From: Akkermansia muciniphila
GTDB taxonomy: Bacteria > Verrucomicrobiota > Verrucomicrobiia > Verrucomicrobiales > V1-33
Direction of reading: 5' to 3'
DNA length: 64,000 bases
Assembly (NCBI GenBank): GCA_945861415.1
Contig: CAMAUV010000002.1
Coordinates: 1-64,000, forward strand
The notes beneath the pieces were generated by a model that searched no databases, was not told where the DNA came from, and saw only the letters and a list, made by a program, of their open reading frames with translations. Of this stretch, positions 52,162-62,803 are shown in pieces. Numbering within the stretch: position 1 is the stretch's first letter; every line of letters starts with the position of its first letter. The position numbers and the translations under genes are program-made.

Positions 52162-54096
52162 ATGTCCGATCTCTTTCCCTTCGGCGACGATGTGCTCGCC
52201 ATTCGCACAAAGGCGCCCGGCCCTGCCGGGAGCCTACCGCTGACAGAGGAAATGTTGCGCGAGCGTCCCAGCGGCGACCTGTTCGGCTGGAGCCAGAACG
52301 CTGGCATGGGCTGGCGCGCAGAGGAGATGCTACGCCCGCCGTTTCTTATTCTAAGCACACAGGGCGGGCTGCGTGGAGAATCTGGGGAGCCCATCGCGCT
52401 GGGGTATCACTCGGGACATTGGGAGATCGCGCTACAGGTGCGGGCGGCCGCGGAGGAACTACGGGCCTTGAAGGCGATGCCATTCGCAGGCTTTGTCAGC
52501 GATCCCTGCGACGGGCGCACGCAGGGCACTACGGGCATGTTCGATTCGCTGCCTTACCGCAATGACGCGGCCATTGTTTTCCGGCGCCTTATCCGCAGTC
52601 TGCCTGTGCGGAAGGGAGTCATCGGTGTGGCGACCTGTGACAAAGGGCTGCCGGCCATGATGATGGCGCTGGCGGCCATGCATGATTTGCCCACGGTGCT
52701 GGTACCGGGCGGCGTGATGCTGCCGCCTGCCACCGGCGAAGATGCCGGGTCTGTGCAGACGCTCGGCGCACGATTTGCCCACGGCATGGTGACGCTGGAG
52801 GAAGCCGCGGATATGGGCTGCCGGGCTTGTGCATCACCGGGAGGAGGGTGTCAGTTCCTCGGTACTGCCGCCACATCCCAAGTGGTGGCCGAGGCGCTCG
52901 GACTGACCCCGCCACACAGCGCGCTGGCCCCCAGCGGGCAGGAGGTGTGGTTGGACATTGCGCGGCAGGCGGCGCGTTGTGTCACCCAAATGGAACGCGG
53001 TGAAATCAAAACCCGTGACATTCTCACGGACGCCGCGGTCCGTAATGCCATGACCGTCCACGCGGCGTTTGGCGGCAGTACGAATCTCCTGCTCCACATC
53101 CCGGCCATCGCCCATGCTGCTGGACTCCGGCGGCCCACCGTGGACGATTGGGAGCAAATCAACCGCCGCACGCCGCGTCTGGTGAGCGTGCTGCCCAATG
53201 GTCCCGTGCATCATCCCACTGTACGCGTCTTCATGGCTGGCGGAGTGCCGGAGGTGATGCTGCATTTACGTGATCTAGGCCTGCTGGATCTCACCGTGCG
53301 CACAGTTTCCTGTAAAACCCTTGGGGAAGTGCTTGAGGCATGGGAGACTTGCGAACGCCGGGCCCGCTTCCGCAGGCTGCTGGAAACGCTGGACGGCGTC
53401 TCCCCGGACGACGTCATTCTCCCTCCGGCTGCCGCAAAGACCCGGGGCCTCACCAGCACGGTGACATTTCCGCGCGGTAATATCGCACCGGACGGAGCGC
53501 TCATTAAGAGCACTAGCATCGACCCCTCCGTGGTGGATGCCGATGGTATTTATAGGCACGAGGGACCGGTGAAATTTTTCACCAGCGAATCCTCCGCCAT
53601 GCAGGCCATCAAAGCCGGACGCATCACGTTCGGCGACGTGCTCATCCTCGCTGGCTGCGGCCCTATGGGCACAGGAATGGAAGAAACCTATCAGCTCACC
53701 AGCGCGCTGAAGCATCTCTCGTTCGGTAGGCATGTGGCGCTCATTACCGATGCCCGTTTCTCCGGCGTGAGCACTGGGGCGTGCATCGGCCATGTCGGAC
53801 CCGAAGCTCTGGCCGGCGGCCCGCTCGGACGTCTGCGCGACGGGGACCGCGTCAGCATTGAAATCGACCGTGTCCAACTCACCGGCAGCGTTAATTTCAC
53901 CGGCCCTGCCGGGTCCTCCATGACGCTGGAGGAAGCCACCGCCTTTCTGAATGCAAGGTCTCCGCACCCGGACATGGCACCCCATCCGCTGCTGCCAGAG
54001 GACACCAAACTCTGGGCCGCCCTCCAGGCCGTAAGCGGCGGCACATGGGGCGGATGCGTTTATGATACGGCAGCCATCGCAGCCCGGCTACGCTGA
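52162..54096 (+). CDS. YjhG/YagF-type sugar acid (D-xylonate) dehydratase, IlvD/Edd family
   Basis: 644 residues from [10 protein letters not shown]. It is an iron-sulfur dehydratase: [36 protein letters not shown] and [20 protein letters not shown] hold the cluster Cys residues, and [20 protein letters not shown] is the C-terminal signature. YjhG/YagF enzymes convert D-xylonate to 2-dehydro-3-deoxy-D-xylonate. It is convergent with a PocR/AraC regulator, overlapping it by 9 bp at the stop codons. A FAH-family enzyme of the kind that processes 2-keto-3-deoxy sugar acids lies 9 kb away. Confidence 0.9.
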   Translation: MSDLFPFGDDVLAIRTKAPGPAGSLPLTEEMLRERPSGDLFGWSQNAGMGWRAEEMLRPPFLILSTQGGLRGESGEPIALGYHSGHWEIALQVRAAAEELRALKAMPFAGFVSDPCDGRTQGTTGMFDSLPYRNDAAIVFRRLIRSLPVRKGVIGVATCDKGLPAMMMALAAMHDLPTVLVPGGVMLPPATGEDAGSVQTLGARFAHGMVTLEEAADMGCRACASPGGGCQFLGTAATSQVVAEALGLTPPHSALAPSGQEVWLDIARQAARCVTQMERGEIKTRDILTDAAVRNAMTVHAAFGGSTNLLLHIPAIAHAAGLRRPTVDDWEQINRRTPRLVSVLPNGPVHHPTVRVFMAGGVPEVMLHLRDLGLLDLTVRTVSCKTLGEVLEAWETCERRARFRRLLETLDGVSPDDVILPPAAAKTRGLTSTVTFPRGNIAPDGALIKSTSIDPSVVDADGIYRHEGPVKFFTSESSAMQAIKAGRITFGDVLILAGCGPMGTGMEETYQLTSALKHLSFGRHVALITDARFSGVSTGACIGHVGPEALAGGPLGRLRDGDRVSIEIDRVQLTGSVNFTGPAGSSMTLEEATAFLNARSPHPDMAPHPLLPEDTKLWAALQAVSGGTWGGCVYDTAAIAARLR

Positions 54097-55017
54097 GTGC
54101 CGCGCGTCCGGCTTCAGGATACGGCGGCGATATTCCGTGGGGCTTTCGCCCGTCACGGTGCGGAAGCTGCGGTTGAATTGCGAGAGCGACCGATAACCCA
54201 CTTCAAAAGCTACTTCCGACACCCGTGCGTCCGCCTTGAGCAGCATTTGGCGTGCGTGCTCCACCCGCGAGCGATTGATGAAGTCGATGAGATTCACGCC
54301 CACCGCGCGGCGGAAGACTTTGCAGAAGTGGTGAGGGCTTAGACCGGCGTGTGTAGCCACTTCCTCAAGGGTGAGCCGGTCACCTAGGTTTTCGCGAATG
54401 TAGCGGCGGGCTTTGGTAACAGAGTCCGGCTCCTGCGGCCGGGATTCAATGATCAGACGGTTGGCGGCTTTGCTAAGTTGTTTGGCGAATGCCTCCAGCA
54501 GCACCACCACACTTTTGTATTTCTTGTCCGTTATTTCCGGAGTCGCCTCCCAGAGTTTTTGGAGCGACTGGATCTCGTCTTGGCATCTGCCGGTCTCCTT
54601 GAGGAAACTGACCATATTGCGCCATGAGTGCTTCGAGCGTTCCTCAATGAACACCCGGCCGGTCCACAACCAGCCGATAGTGGTCCCACCGCAGCACACG
54701 GGCACTGTCGTAACTATCATCCGGGCTAAGCAAAACCCGCGGCAGGCGTGTTCGTTGCCCCCCTGTTTAGCCCTGAGCCCGTCGTGCGCTTTTTGACACT
54801 CCGTGCACACCCTATCGCTGCAGGGGTTCAGCTCTTTGCAGAACGAATTTTGCTCGTCGCGTTTATCTACCAAGTCGATCTGATCTGTATGGGCCAGCCG
54901 GAAAAACAGAGCAAGCCCGGTGGCCCGGCGAAAGGCATCTTCGTAGCTGCGGCACAGTTCGGAAGAATGCAGCGCTTCTACCAGTTTCCAGTCCTGACTG
55001 GTCACGATGAGTTTCAT
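54088..55017 (-). CDS. AraC-family transcriptional regulator with PocR-like sensor domain
   Basis: 309 residues from [10 protein letters not shown]; an ATG at 55107 would add 30 residues. The N-terminal PocR-like domain has the cysteine set [19 protein letters not shown] with a later CRGFC and GRVF, believed to bind small ligands. The C-terminal AraC double helix-turn-helix is complete ([59 protein letters not shown]). It overlaps the dehydratase gene end by 9 bp, and it is a candidate sugar-acid regulator. Divergent from serS. Confidence 0.9.
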   Translation of the reverse strand: MKLIVTSQDWKLVEALHSSELCRSYEDAFRRATGLALFFRLAHTDQIDLVDKRDEQNSFCKELNPCSDRVCTECQKAHDGLRAKQGGNEHACRGFCLARMIVTTVPVCCGGTTIGWLWTGRVFIEERSKHSWRNMVSFLKETGRCQDEIQSLQKLWEATPEITDKKYKSVVVLLEAFAKQLSKAANRLIIESRPQEPDSVTKARRYIRENLGDRLTLEEVATHAGLSPHHFCKVFRRAVGVNLIDFINRSRVEHARQMLLKADARVSEVAFEVGYRSLSQFNRSFRTVTGESPTEYRRRILKPDARHSA

Positions 55018-55117
55018 GTGAAGGATGGTTATCGTTTCTCTGTGAGCCAAAGCCCATAACTCTTCCATTGGAAAAACGCCTTGCCGGTAAATGGGGACGC
55101 GGCACACTCGCTAACCT

Positions 55118-56392
55118 ATGCTGGACATTAAACTCATCAGGGAAAACCCTGACAAAGTAAAGGAGCGCCTCAAACTGCGCGGAGGCGACGTGTGGCAGTG
55201 TATTGATGAAGTGCTGGCAATCGACGAAAAGCGCCGGGCCGCCGAGACCGAAAAACAGCATCTCCAGTCTGAGCGGAACCGCACCAGCAAGGAAATCGGC
55301 ATCGCCAAAAAGCAGGGGCAGGACACTTCCGGAATTGAAACCCAGGTGCGCGGCATCGGCACGCGCATCGACGAACTGAATCACGCGACCGGTGAACTGG
55401 ACCGCCAGCAGGAGGCTCTGCTGCTGAGTATTCCCAATCTCCCGCATGATGGCTGCCCGGTGGGCGAAGATGCGGACGCGAACCCCGAAGTGCGTCGCTG
55501 GGGGGCGAAGCCGGAGTTAAGCTTCGAGCCAAAAGATCATGTCACCCTAGCCAAGGAACTCGGGCTGGTGGATTTTGAAGCAGGCGTCAAAGTCACTGGA
55601 AGCGCGTTTGTCGTCTATCGCGGCAAGGGCGCCAAGCTGGAACGCGCGCTCATCAATTTCCTGCTCGACCTTCACACCACGCAGCATGGCTACACGGAGG
55701 TGCTGCCGCCTTTTCTGGTGAATTCCGATTCGCTCATTGGGACCACGCAATTGCCGAAATTCGCCGACCAACTCTACCATTGTCCGGAGGACAATCTCTA
55801 CCTCGCCCCGACCGCCGAAGTGCCGGTGACCAATCTGCACCGCGATGAAATCGTGGACCCTGAAACGCTGCCAATCAAATATACCGCCTACACGCCGTGC
55901 TTCCGTCGTGAAGCCGGAGCCGCGGGCGTGGGTACGCGCGGGCTCATTCGGATGCACCAGTTTAATAAGGTGGAACTCGTCAAAATCTGCCTGCCGGAAA
56001 ACAGCATGGCGGAACTGGAGAGCCTCACCGCCGATGCCGAAAAAGTCCTCCAGATTCTGGGACTACACTACCGAGTCATCGAGCTTTGCACCGGCGACAT
56101 CGGATTTGGCAGCGCCCGGACGTATGACATCGAAGTTTGGGCTCCCGGTCAGGGCGGATACCTCGAAGTCTCGAGTTGTTCGAACTTTGGCGACTACCAG
56201 TCCCGCCGTATGATGCTGCGCTACAAAGACGCGGCGACGAAAAAGAACCCCTATTGCCACACCCTCAACGGCAGCGGAACCGCCCTCGCCAGGCTGTATG
56301 TCGCGCTACTGGAGACGTATCAGCGAGAGGACGGCAGTGTCCTCATTCCTCCGGCGCTTGTCCCCTATTTCGGTGCAGAGGAAATCCGGTAG
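55118..56392 (+). CDS. serS: Seryl-tRNA synthetase
   Basis: 424 residues, full length. N-terminal coiled-coil tRNA-binding arm (KRRAAETEKQHLQSERNRTSKEI), then class II core with LAPTAEVPVTNLHRDEI, YTPCFRREAGAAGVGTRGLIRMHQFNKVE (motif 2) and LNGSGTALARLYVALLETYQ (motif 3). It charges tRNA-Ser. The 235 bp downstream to acs contain nothing I recognise. Confidence 0.96.
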   Translation: MLDIKLIRENPDKVKERLKLRGGDVWQCIDEVLAIDEKRRAAETEKQHLQSERNRTSKEIGIAKKQGQDTSGIETQVRGIGTRIDELNHATGELDRQQEALLLSIPNLPHDGCPVGEDADANPEVRRWGAKPELSFEPKDHVTLAKELGLVDFEAGVKVTGSAFVVYRGKGAKLERALINFLLDLHTTQHGYTEVLPPFLVNSDSLIGTTQLPKFADQLYHCPEDNLYLAPTAEVPVTNLHRDEIVDPETLPIKYTAYTPCFRREAGAAGVGTRGLIRMHQFNKVELVKICLPENSMAELESLTADAEKVLQILGLHYRVIELCTGDIGFGSARTYDIEVWAPGQGGYLEVSSCSNFGDYQSRRMMLRYKDAATKKNPYCHTLNGSGTALARLYVALLETYQREDGSVLIPPALVPYFGAEEIR

Positions 56393-56627
56393 TTTTCACG
56401 CGTTGGAGAAAGCCGCGGAGCACTTTACCCCGCCATAAGGCCGAGGGGTGCGTCCGGAGGCCGCAGGGAGCCCTTCTGAGAACCGATCAATGTTGCTGTT
56501 CTACCTGCTCGTTGAAAAGGGTGACCGGCTCGTCTTAGATTTGCGCAAGGTAATAATCTAGGAGCACAGGCAGGCCACGGATTTTGAGAAAGGGAACGGG
56601 GAGCCTATCCTTGGCGTCGGAGGCGCG

Positions 56628-58595
56628 TCAGTCTTCTTCCTTCCCGCTCTGGGCGAGGGCTGCGACGACGCTGAAGTCTTCCAATGTGGTAGTGTCGCCT
56701 TTCACTTCGCCGCCGGTGCAGATTTCTTTGAGGAGGCGGCGCATGATTTTGCCGCTGCGGGTCTTGGGCAGAGCCGTGGTGAATCGGATGTCGTCGGGAC
56801 GGGCAATGGCGCCGATTTCTTTGGTCACGTGCGCCTTGAGGGCCTTGGCGAGTTCCTGACTGGCTTGCTGTCCAGTCTTCACCGTGACAAACGCAACGAC
56901 GCCCTGACCTTTAATTTCATCGGGGCGGCCGACGACTGCAGCTTCGGCGACAGCGGGATGGGAGACGAGCGCGCTTTCCACTTCGGCGGTGCCGAGGCGG
57001 TGGCCGGATACATTAAGCACGTCATCGAGGCGGCCGATAATCCAGAAGTAGCCGTCCTTATCGCGCTTGGCACCATCGCCGGTGAGGTAGTAGCCGAGCT
57101 TTTTGTATTCCTTCCAGTAAACGTCGGCATAGCGCTGCTTGTCGCCCCAGAGAGTACGGAGCATTGAGGGCCAAGGTTTGCGGATAACGAGCCGGCCTTG
57201 GGCGCCCTTGGGGACTTCCTTGCCGCTCTCGTCCACAATGGCGGCATCGACGCCGAAGAAGGGCAGGGTCGCGGTGCCTGGCTTGGCTGGCGTGGCACCG
57301 GGCAACGGGGAAATGAGGATGGCGCCGGTCTCTGTCTGCCACCATGTGTCCACGATGGGGCAGCGCTCGTTGCCGATCATGCGGTGATACCACATCCATG
57401 CTTCCGGGTTGATTGGTTCGCCGACACTGCCGAGCAGCCGCAGGCTGGAGAGGTTATACTTTCTGACATGTTCGTCGCCCCACTTGATGAAGGCACGGAT
57501 GGCGGTGGGCGCGGTGTAGAGAATGGTGGCTTGGTATTTCTCTACGATCTCCCAGAAGCGGCCCATGTGCGGGGTGTCTGGCGCGCCTTCGTACATGAGA
57601 ACGGTGGCGCCATTGAGCAGTGGGCCGTAGGTGATGTAACTGTGGCCGGTGACCCAGCCGACGTCGGCGGTGCACCAATAGATGTCGTCGTCTCGGAGAT
57701 CGAAAATATATTTGCTTGTGACGTATGTCTGGACGGCGTAGCCTCCGGTGGTGTGAAGAATGCCCTTCGGCTTGCCGGTAGAGCCGCTAGTGTAGAGAAT
57801 AAATAGCGGGTGCTCGCTGTCGAGACCTTTAGCGGGGCAGTCGGCGGTTACTTTCGCGATTTCGTCATGCCACCATGTATCGCGGCCTTCCAGCATGGAA
57901 ATTTCCTGCCCTGTGCGCTTGAGGACGATGACACGCTTCACGGTGGTCGTGCCCATCTTGAGTGCGGAGTCCACATTGTCCTTGAGGGCGACTATTTTTG
58001 CGCGTCGCCAGCCGCCGTCGGCGGTGATGACGTGGGTCGCGCCACTGTCATTGATCCGGTCGAAGATGGCGTTCGCCGAGAAGCCGCCGAAGATGACGCT
58101 GTGCACCGCGCCGAGGCGTGCGCAGGCGAGCATGGCGATGACGGCCTCCGGCACCATGGGCATGTAAATAATGACACGATCTTTCGCCTTCACGCCATTC
58201 GCCTTAAGCATGTTGGCGGCTTTGCACACTTCGCGGTGCAACTGCTGATAGGTCAGTGTACGGGTGTCGCCTGGTTCGCCTTCGAAGATGATGGCGGCCT
58301 TGTTCTTGCGGGCGGGATTGAGCGCGTGGCGGTCCACGCAGTTTTCCGAAATGTTGAGTTTGCCGCCGAGAAACCATTTAGCGAACGGCACCTTCCATTC
58401 CATTACTTTGGTCCACTTCTGCTGCCACGTCAGTTCTGCCGCTTCGCGCGCCCAGAATTTTTCCGGGGACTTGATGCTTTCCGCGTGCAGTTTATGATAG
58501 TCTGCCATAGACTTTATGCGAGCGGCTTTGGAGAAGGCGGCGCCGGGTTTGAATACGCGTTTTTCGAAGTGAGAGGATTCGGTTTTTTGAGCCAT
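56628..58595 (-). CDS. acs: Acetyl-CoA synthetase
   Basis: 655 residues, the usual size. It activates acetate to acetyl-CoA via acetyl-AMP. [12 protein letters not shown] is the AMP-binding motif, DTWWQTETG and [33 protein letters not shown] are core signatures, and [13 protein letters not shown] holds the regulated Lys that is acetylated in Acs. Cytoplasmic. It is read away from the PEP-CTERM relic, with 86 bp between. Confidence 0.96.
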   Translation of the reverse strand: MAQKTESSHFEKRVFKPGAAFSKAARIKSMADYHKLHAESIKSPEKFWAREAAELTWQQKWTKVMEWKVPFAKWFLGGKLNISENCVDRHALNPARKNKAAIIFEGEPGDTRTLTYQQLHREVCKAANMLKANGVKAKDRVIIYMPMVPEAVIAMLACARLGAVHSVIFGGFSANAIFDRINDSGATHVITADGGWRRAKIVALKDNVDSALKMGTTTVKRVIVLKRTGQEISMLEGRDTWWHDEIAKVTADCPAKGLDSEHPLFILYTSGSTGKPKGILHTTGGYAVQTYVTSKYIFDLRDDDIYWCTADVGWVTGHSYITYGPLLNGATVLMYEGAPDTPHMGRFWEIVEKYQATILYTAPTAIRAFIKWGDEHVRKYNLSSLRLLGSVGEPINPEAWMWYHRMIGNERCPIVDTWWQTETGAILISPLPGATPAKPGTATLPFFGVDAAIVDESGKEVPKGAQGRLVIRKPWPSMLRTLWGDKQRYADVYWKEYKKLGYYLTGDGAKRDKDGYFWIIGRLDDVLNVSGHRLGTAEVESALVSHPAVAEAAVVGRPDEIKGQGVVAFVTVKTGQQASQELAKALKAHVTKEIGAIARPDDIRFTTALPKTRSGKIMRRLLKEICTGGEVKGDTTTLEDFSVVAALAQSGKEED

Positions 58596-58681
58596 AGGAA
58601 TTTTTTGGGAAAGGAGTGACTGAGGCTATGCCGCGCCGGGCTTTTCGCCAAACGATTTTCACTGCCGTTCCAGCGCATTGT

Positions 58682-59655
58682 TTATCGCAGCCGACGGAGA
58701 TGCCGTTTGAGTGCCAGCAGGCCGAGGAAGAAGGCGGCAGTTGGTTCCGGCACGATATGCGGGCCCACGATGGCGTTGAGGCGCAACCTAGCGATTGATC
58801 CTTCATCCGTGCCGGTAATGCCATAGATGTGCAATTCCAGAGGCTGGCCTCCGCTGAAGGTGAAGTCCGGGATTCCACCCTTGTCGTTCCGCTGATGGCC
58901 GACGGTTACCGGCGCCAGCCGAGCGGAGTGCCTGTAAAAGCGCGCGCGATCGAAGCAAGCGGCGCCGGTTTTTACTCAGGTGGAGGTTAAACTCCGGTCA
59001 CCTGTGCGCGCGTAGAACTCACCGACGGCCAGACCGCCTTCTACAACGTGGAGCACACTGCCGAAGGTGACCGGATCGAGTGGGCGTCCTCCGTTGGTTA
59101 AGCTGCCGATCTAAAGCTCTTGATGGAGCAGGGGCCGGCCGGCGGTAAACAACAAATCTGGGTTCTGGCGGCTTTCGACGACGACGATTTTGCCTTTTCC
59201 GATGCTACCCCCCCCTGCGCGACACTGCACGGGCCCGTGAGCGAGCAATTTCTTGGAATTGGTTACCTGCCCGTCAGCGATGCTTCCGCCCTACCTCTGG
59301 CCAGCCACCTCAATGCTACGAGAGCCGACGATCTCCGGTCTGCGTTGCTCGAAGTGGAGGCCGTGGGCTGCAGTGCACGCAGCCAGCAGGTGGAAATAAT
59401 CCGCCTGATGCACCCCGCTGAAGAAACGGATGAGCGGGTTGCAGGCTTAAGCCGACGCCCTTCGCCAGTTGGCCGTCTAGGAGATGAACCCGGGAAAAAG
59501 ACACCCAGTTCGACGATCATTTGCGCGCCCATCGGCGACCCGATGCTATAGCGGTCAGGAGAATTAATGGTGGGGGTAAAATTGATCTGGGCGAGGCTCG
59601 CAGCAGTCGGAAGCAGAATGACCGCGAAAATGCTTGGCAGAGTGGATGAACTCAT
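58682..59655 (-). pseudogene. Decayed PEP-CTERM exported protein gene
   Basis: The start is clear: MSSSTLPSIFAVILLPTAASLAQ is a signal peptide at 59655. The end is clear too: VGPHIVPEPTAAFFLGLLALKRHLRRLR with stop at 58682-58684 is a PEP-CTERM sorting signal. Between them the frame changes more than once and has internal stops; recognisable pieces include GSPMGAQMIVELGVFFPG, GKGKIVVVESRQNPDLLF, PVTFGSVLHVVEGGLAVGEFY and LELHIYGITGTDEGS. The ORF track shows only broken pieces. It accounts for nearly all of the gap between acs and the coiled-coil gene. Confidence 0.72.
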
Positions 59656-59811
59656 GATGGCGAACCATTCCGCAGGCACTTAAATTTTCCAAACTAACCT
59701 GCAGAGTCCGACCGATCACCGGCTTGGAAATGGCTGTGAAAGCAAATTGACAGTTGGCCGTTAGGCTGGAATACTTTTTGGTTTTTCACACACCACTATT
59801 ATTTCGACCGG

Positions 59812-60693
59812 ATGAATGTAGCAGGATTCTTCATGCGCCGACTGCTCTGGCAGTTCGGCATCAAGCAAGAGCGGCACCGCTGGAGCGCGGTGACGCGCGA
59901 GACCCAGTTGCTGGCCGAAGCTCAGGATCTTCTGGGTAAACTGGCATGGTCGCTTTGCGATGGAATCGACGATCTTTCAGGCGAGTATTGGCTGATTCTC
60001 GATCTCGACAAACGTCAGTCGGACATGCGCGATGAGTCCGATCGCACGGCCAGCGAAAACAAGGCCGCTCAGGAACGGTTATACGCGATCGAAGAAAAAT
60101 ATTACCAACAGATCCAGGGCATCCTCAACAGAAAGAAAGAATTGATGGAGAAAGCGGCTGAGATCATGAACGGGGCGGATGACATCAGAGAGCGGGATTC
60201 AAATACGCGCCGGAAATTCGGCAGCCTCAAAGCCAAGCTGGAAGTCCTTAAACGCCAAGACGGCGACTTCGCTGCCGAGATCGACAAAACCCGTCAGTCA
60301 CTGGTGGCGCTGAAGGAATCCCATGCCATTGACCTTGCGGAAATCACTAGGCGGGAAGCCGAGGTAGAGAAACTCGAGCAGGCGGTGCAGTTCATCGATG
60401 AAGAAGTCAGTGGGCGTCGTGATGCCCTCAAGGCGGAAACCAATGACATCGTGACAGAGATCGGGAGGCGATCTAAATACATCGCGGAACTATCGGCCAA
60501 GATCGGATCCATCGACAATCAAAAAGGGGAGTATTGCTTCATGGTTGGCCAGTATCTGAGCAATGCCATCGGCGGCCTTGACCCAGGCGCGCAGAAAGCT
60601 CTCGCCGCTTACCGGTCCATCGTGGCCAAGATCAAAACCCTACGCACCAGCATTCAATACAACCAGCGGTTAGCCCGCCGCGTGGGCCGCTAA
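59812..60693 (+). CDS. Coiled-coil protein of unknown function
   Basis: 293 residues, mostly long coiled coil (NKAAQERLYAIEEKYYQQIQGI, RREAEVEKLEQAVQFIDEEVSGRRDALKAE), with a more globular start (WQFGIKQERHRWSAVTRETQLLAEAQDLLGKLAWSL) and a helical end (LDPGAQKALAAYRSIVAKI). There is no signal peptide or transmembrane helix. ATGs at 59812 and 59833 (MRRLLWQF) are both usable. Its neighbour is a truncated cytochrome gene. Function cannot be inferred. Confidence 0.7.
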   Translation: MNVAGFFMRRLLWQFGIKQERHRWSAVTRETQLLAEAQDLLGKLAWSLCDGIDDLSGEYWLILDLDKRQSDMRDESDRTASENKAAQERLYAIEEKYYQQIQGILNRKKELMEKAAEIMNGADDIRERDSNTRRKFGSLKAKLEVLKRQDGDFAAEIDKTRQSLVALKESHAIDLAEITRREAEVEKLEQAVQFIDEEVSGRRDALKAETNDIVTEIGRRSKYIAELSAKIGSIDNQKGEYCFMVGQYLSNAIGGLDPGAQKALAAYRSIVAKIKTLRTSIQYNQRLARRVGR

Positions 60694-60709
60694 TACGGCG
60701 CCCCGCCTT

Positions 60710-61114
60710 GCATCCGAGCAGGTTGGCAGTTATCGGAACGGCTATGATGCTCCGCCTTTTGTAGCCGGCTACCTCCAAAAGGCGCTTCCGGCTCCAGCAG
60801 CACCCGAGGGTTTTGGACCGTTCGCTCAAAAGCACTGCATCGAATGCCACGACGGCGATGCCAAAAAAGGCGGGCTGGATATGGAATCGTTAACCATGAT
60901 ACCGGACGAGGCGTCGTCAATGAAGTGGGCGCGCATCCATGACCGGATTGCTTTCGGTGATATGCCGCCAGCCAAAAAGCCGCGCCCGGAGGAACTGGAA
61001 AAAGCAGAGGCGCTCAAATGGCTGGCTGTGGCGAGCGATTTGCCCGAAGTGCCGGAACGCGCGGTCATTGAGCGCGTGGTGGTGGAAATCCGGCGCGAGT
61101 GGTATAAGAAATGA
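60710..61114 (+). pseudogene. Truncated planctomycete-type cytochrome c domain
   Basis: The plus frame reads FGPFAQKHCIECHDGDAKKGGLDMESL, with the heme motif CIECH, and continues IHDRIAFGDMPPAKKPRPEELEKAEALKWL to TGA at 61112-61114. This is the start of DUF1587/PSCyt1-type proteins, which normally go on for hundreds of residues with DUF1592/DUF1549 domains. No ATG or signal peptide lies in this frame upstream; a hydrophobic piece sits in another frame. It looks truncated at both ends. Confidence 0.6.
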
Positions 61115-61480
61115 TCAGGCGTGGCGCCGGCGCCGACTGGCCAGCCCAGCTAGCACCGAGGGACTCAGCGCGCCAGCGCCCGGTTCTCGCACCGTTTGTG
61201 AGAATTTAAGTGACGGGAGAAGTCGCGGGAGTCATGTTTACGAGACTTACGGAATTCACCGGATCCGGCTACAGTTGAGCCGCTACTGAGATCAAGGGAA
61301 ATGGGGTCCGTCAGCACGTCGCTCTGATTGGCGATAAACCCCAAGTTCACTACCTCTACCGGCGCTGGTCCGTTTTTAAAACTGAACGCGACAAACGGCA
61401 CGGTGAGGGTGTATTATGTAGGGTGGATACCGCAGCACATTTGTCCGCATCTCATTCAGCGACATCTCCGGGCCCGAGTT
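61115..61480 (-). pseudogene. Remnant of a second PEP-CTERM protein gene
   Basis: Ending at TGA 61115-61117, a minus frame reads VREPGAGALSPSVLAGLASRRRRHA, a PEP-CTERM tail whose first Pro has become Arg. The upstream part (TVPFVAFSFKNGPAPVEVVNLGFIANQSDVLTDPISLDLSSG) is in another frame, and further up a TAA follows. No signal peptide remains. Its stop abuts the stop of the cytochrome remnant on the other strand. Confidence 0.55.
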
Positions 61481-61571
61481 TTCGAATTGGGCAGAATTTT
61501 TCTGCGGAAACTGTCGGGCGATTGCTGCATCTTCCGGCGGGCCTGTGCCGCGCCTGTTTTCTGGGAGCGTT

Positions 61572-62720
61572 TTACCCCGGGGGAAGCAAGGAGCGCACCT
61601 TCTCAGCTGCACGCACGAAGGATACCAGAGCCGTCTCGATTTCTGCCTTCGTCGTGAAGCGCGAGAGCGACACACGTAGCGATTGCACCGCCTCTGTGCG
61701 CCCAAGTCCCATCGCCGCGAGCACGTGAGAAATGTGATTCGATCCCGTGTGGCAGGCGCTGCCTGCGCTCACGCAGATGCCGTCGCGATCAAGGAGGATC
61801 ATCATGGCAGCCGCCTCCGTGCCCTCGATGCGCAGGCTACTGGTGTTGGGGACACGGGGGGCGCTGCCGGTGTTGATGTGCACGCCGTAGAGGCGGCGCT
61901 GGAGTTCGGATTCGAAGAAGTCCCGCAGCGCGGCGGTTTTGTCATGGCCGCCCTCCAGGTGACCTCGTGCAGCCTCTGCCGCAGCTCCCACTGCGACGAT
62001 CCCCGCGATGTTCTCCGTCCCCGCGCGACGGTTGTTTTCCTGTCCGCCGCCGAGCAGCCAAGGCTGGAAGGCGACACGCTTGTTCACGTAGAGGACGCCA
62101 ACGCCCTTGGGCGCGTGGAATTTATGGCCTGAGAGCGACAGGTAATGGATCGCACCTCCCGCGAGTTTTATGGGCACCTTGCCGCCGGCGGCCACTGCAT
62201 CGGTGTGAAAAAACGCCCCGGCATTTTCCGCCAGCGCGGCGGCCTGTTGCACGGGAAAGGTGACACCGGTTTCGTTGTTCGCCCACATGAGAGTGACGAG
62301 CGCAGTTTGGCCGGGCCGGATCGCCGCAGCGAGAGACTCCATGTCGAGGCTGCCGTCGAGGCGCGGGGCGAGGCGCGTGATTTCACAGCCCTGCTTTTTC
62401 AGCGTGGCGCAGGGACGCAGCACTGCATCGTGTTCGGAGGAGCAGGTGACGATGTGCCGCCGGTTCGGCAGAAGGTGCAGTGCGGAATGAATCGCGGCAT
62501 TGTCCGACTCCGAGCCTCCGCCAGTGAAGATGACCTCCTCCTCGCCACAACCCAGCAGCGCAGCCGTTTGCCCGCGGGCCAGATCGAAGGCGCGGCGCAC
62601 CGGTTTTGCCGCCGCGTATCCGCTGGAGGCATTCGCAAAATGCTCGCGGAGGAAGGGCAGCATGGCCTCCACCGCTGCCGGATCGACGGGCGTGGTTGCG
62701 TTGTTATCGAGATAAATCAT
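61572..62720 (-). CDS. Cysteine desulfurase (NifS/IscS-like)
   Basis: 382 residues. PLP enzyme that releases sulfur from cysteine for Fe-S clusters or thiolated tRNAs. YLDNNATTPVDPAAVEAMLPFL, TGGGSESDNAAIH, SSEHDAV, MWANNETG, the PLP Lys in SLSGHKFHAPKG, RAGTENIAGIVAVG and the active Cys loop ISxGSACHTGS are intact. No IscU or tRNA thiolase gene is next to it. Divergent from the FAH-family gene, with a repeat-containing 83-bp spacer. Confidence 0.94.
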   Translation of the reverse strand: MIYLDNNATTPVDPAAVEAMLPFLREHFANASSGYAAAKPVRRAFDLARGQTAALLGCGEEEVIFTGGGSESDNAAIHSALHLLPNRRHIVTCSSEHDAVLRPCATLKKQGCEITRLAPRLDGSLDMESLAAAIRPGQTALVTLMWANNETGVTFPVQQAAALAENAGAFFHTDAVAAGGKVPIKLAGGAIHYLSLSGHKFHAPKGVGVLYVNKRVAFQPWLLGGGQENNRRAGTENIAGIVAVGAAAEAARGHLEGGHDKTAALRDFFESELQRRLYGVHINTGSAPRVPNTSSLRIEGTEAAAMMILLDRDGICVSAGSACHTGSNHISHVLAAMGLGRTEAVQSLRVSLSRFTTKAEIETALVSFVRAAEKVRSLLPPG

Positions 62721-62734
62721 GGGGAAGATTTGAG

Positions 62735-62798
62735 TTTCCAGTTTTCAGCATCATCTATTAGCGCTCTCGCTGAGAACGGAAAACAGAAAACAGAAAAC
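62735..62798. repeat. Imperfect inverted repeat plus 7-bp tandem repeat between divergent genes
   Basis: tttccagttttcagc (62735-62749) pairs imperfectly with gctgagaacggaaa (62769-62782). The right arm runs into gaaaacagaaaacagaaaac (62779-62798), a 7-bp unit repeated. It sits in the shared promoter region of the cysteine desulfurase and FAH genes and could be regulatory or a REP-type element. Confidence 0.45.
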
Positions 62799-62803
62799 TT
62801 CCC

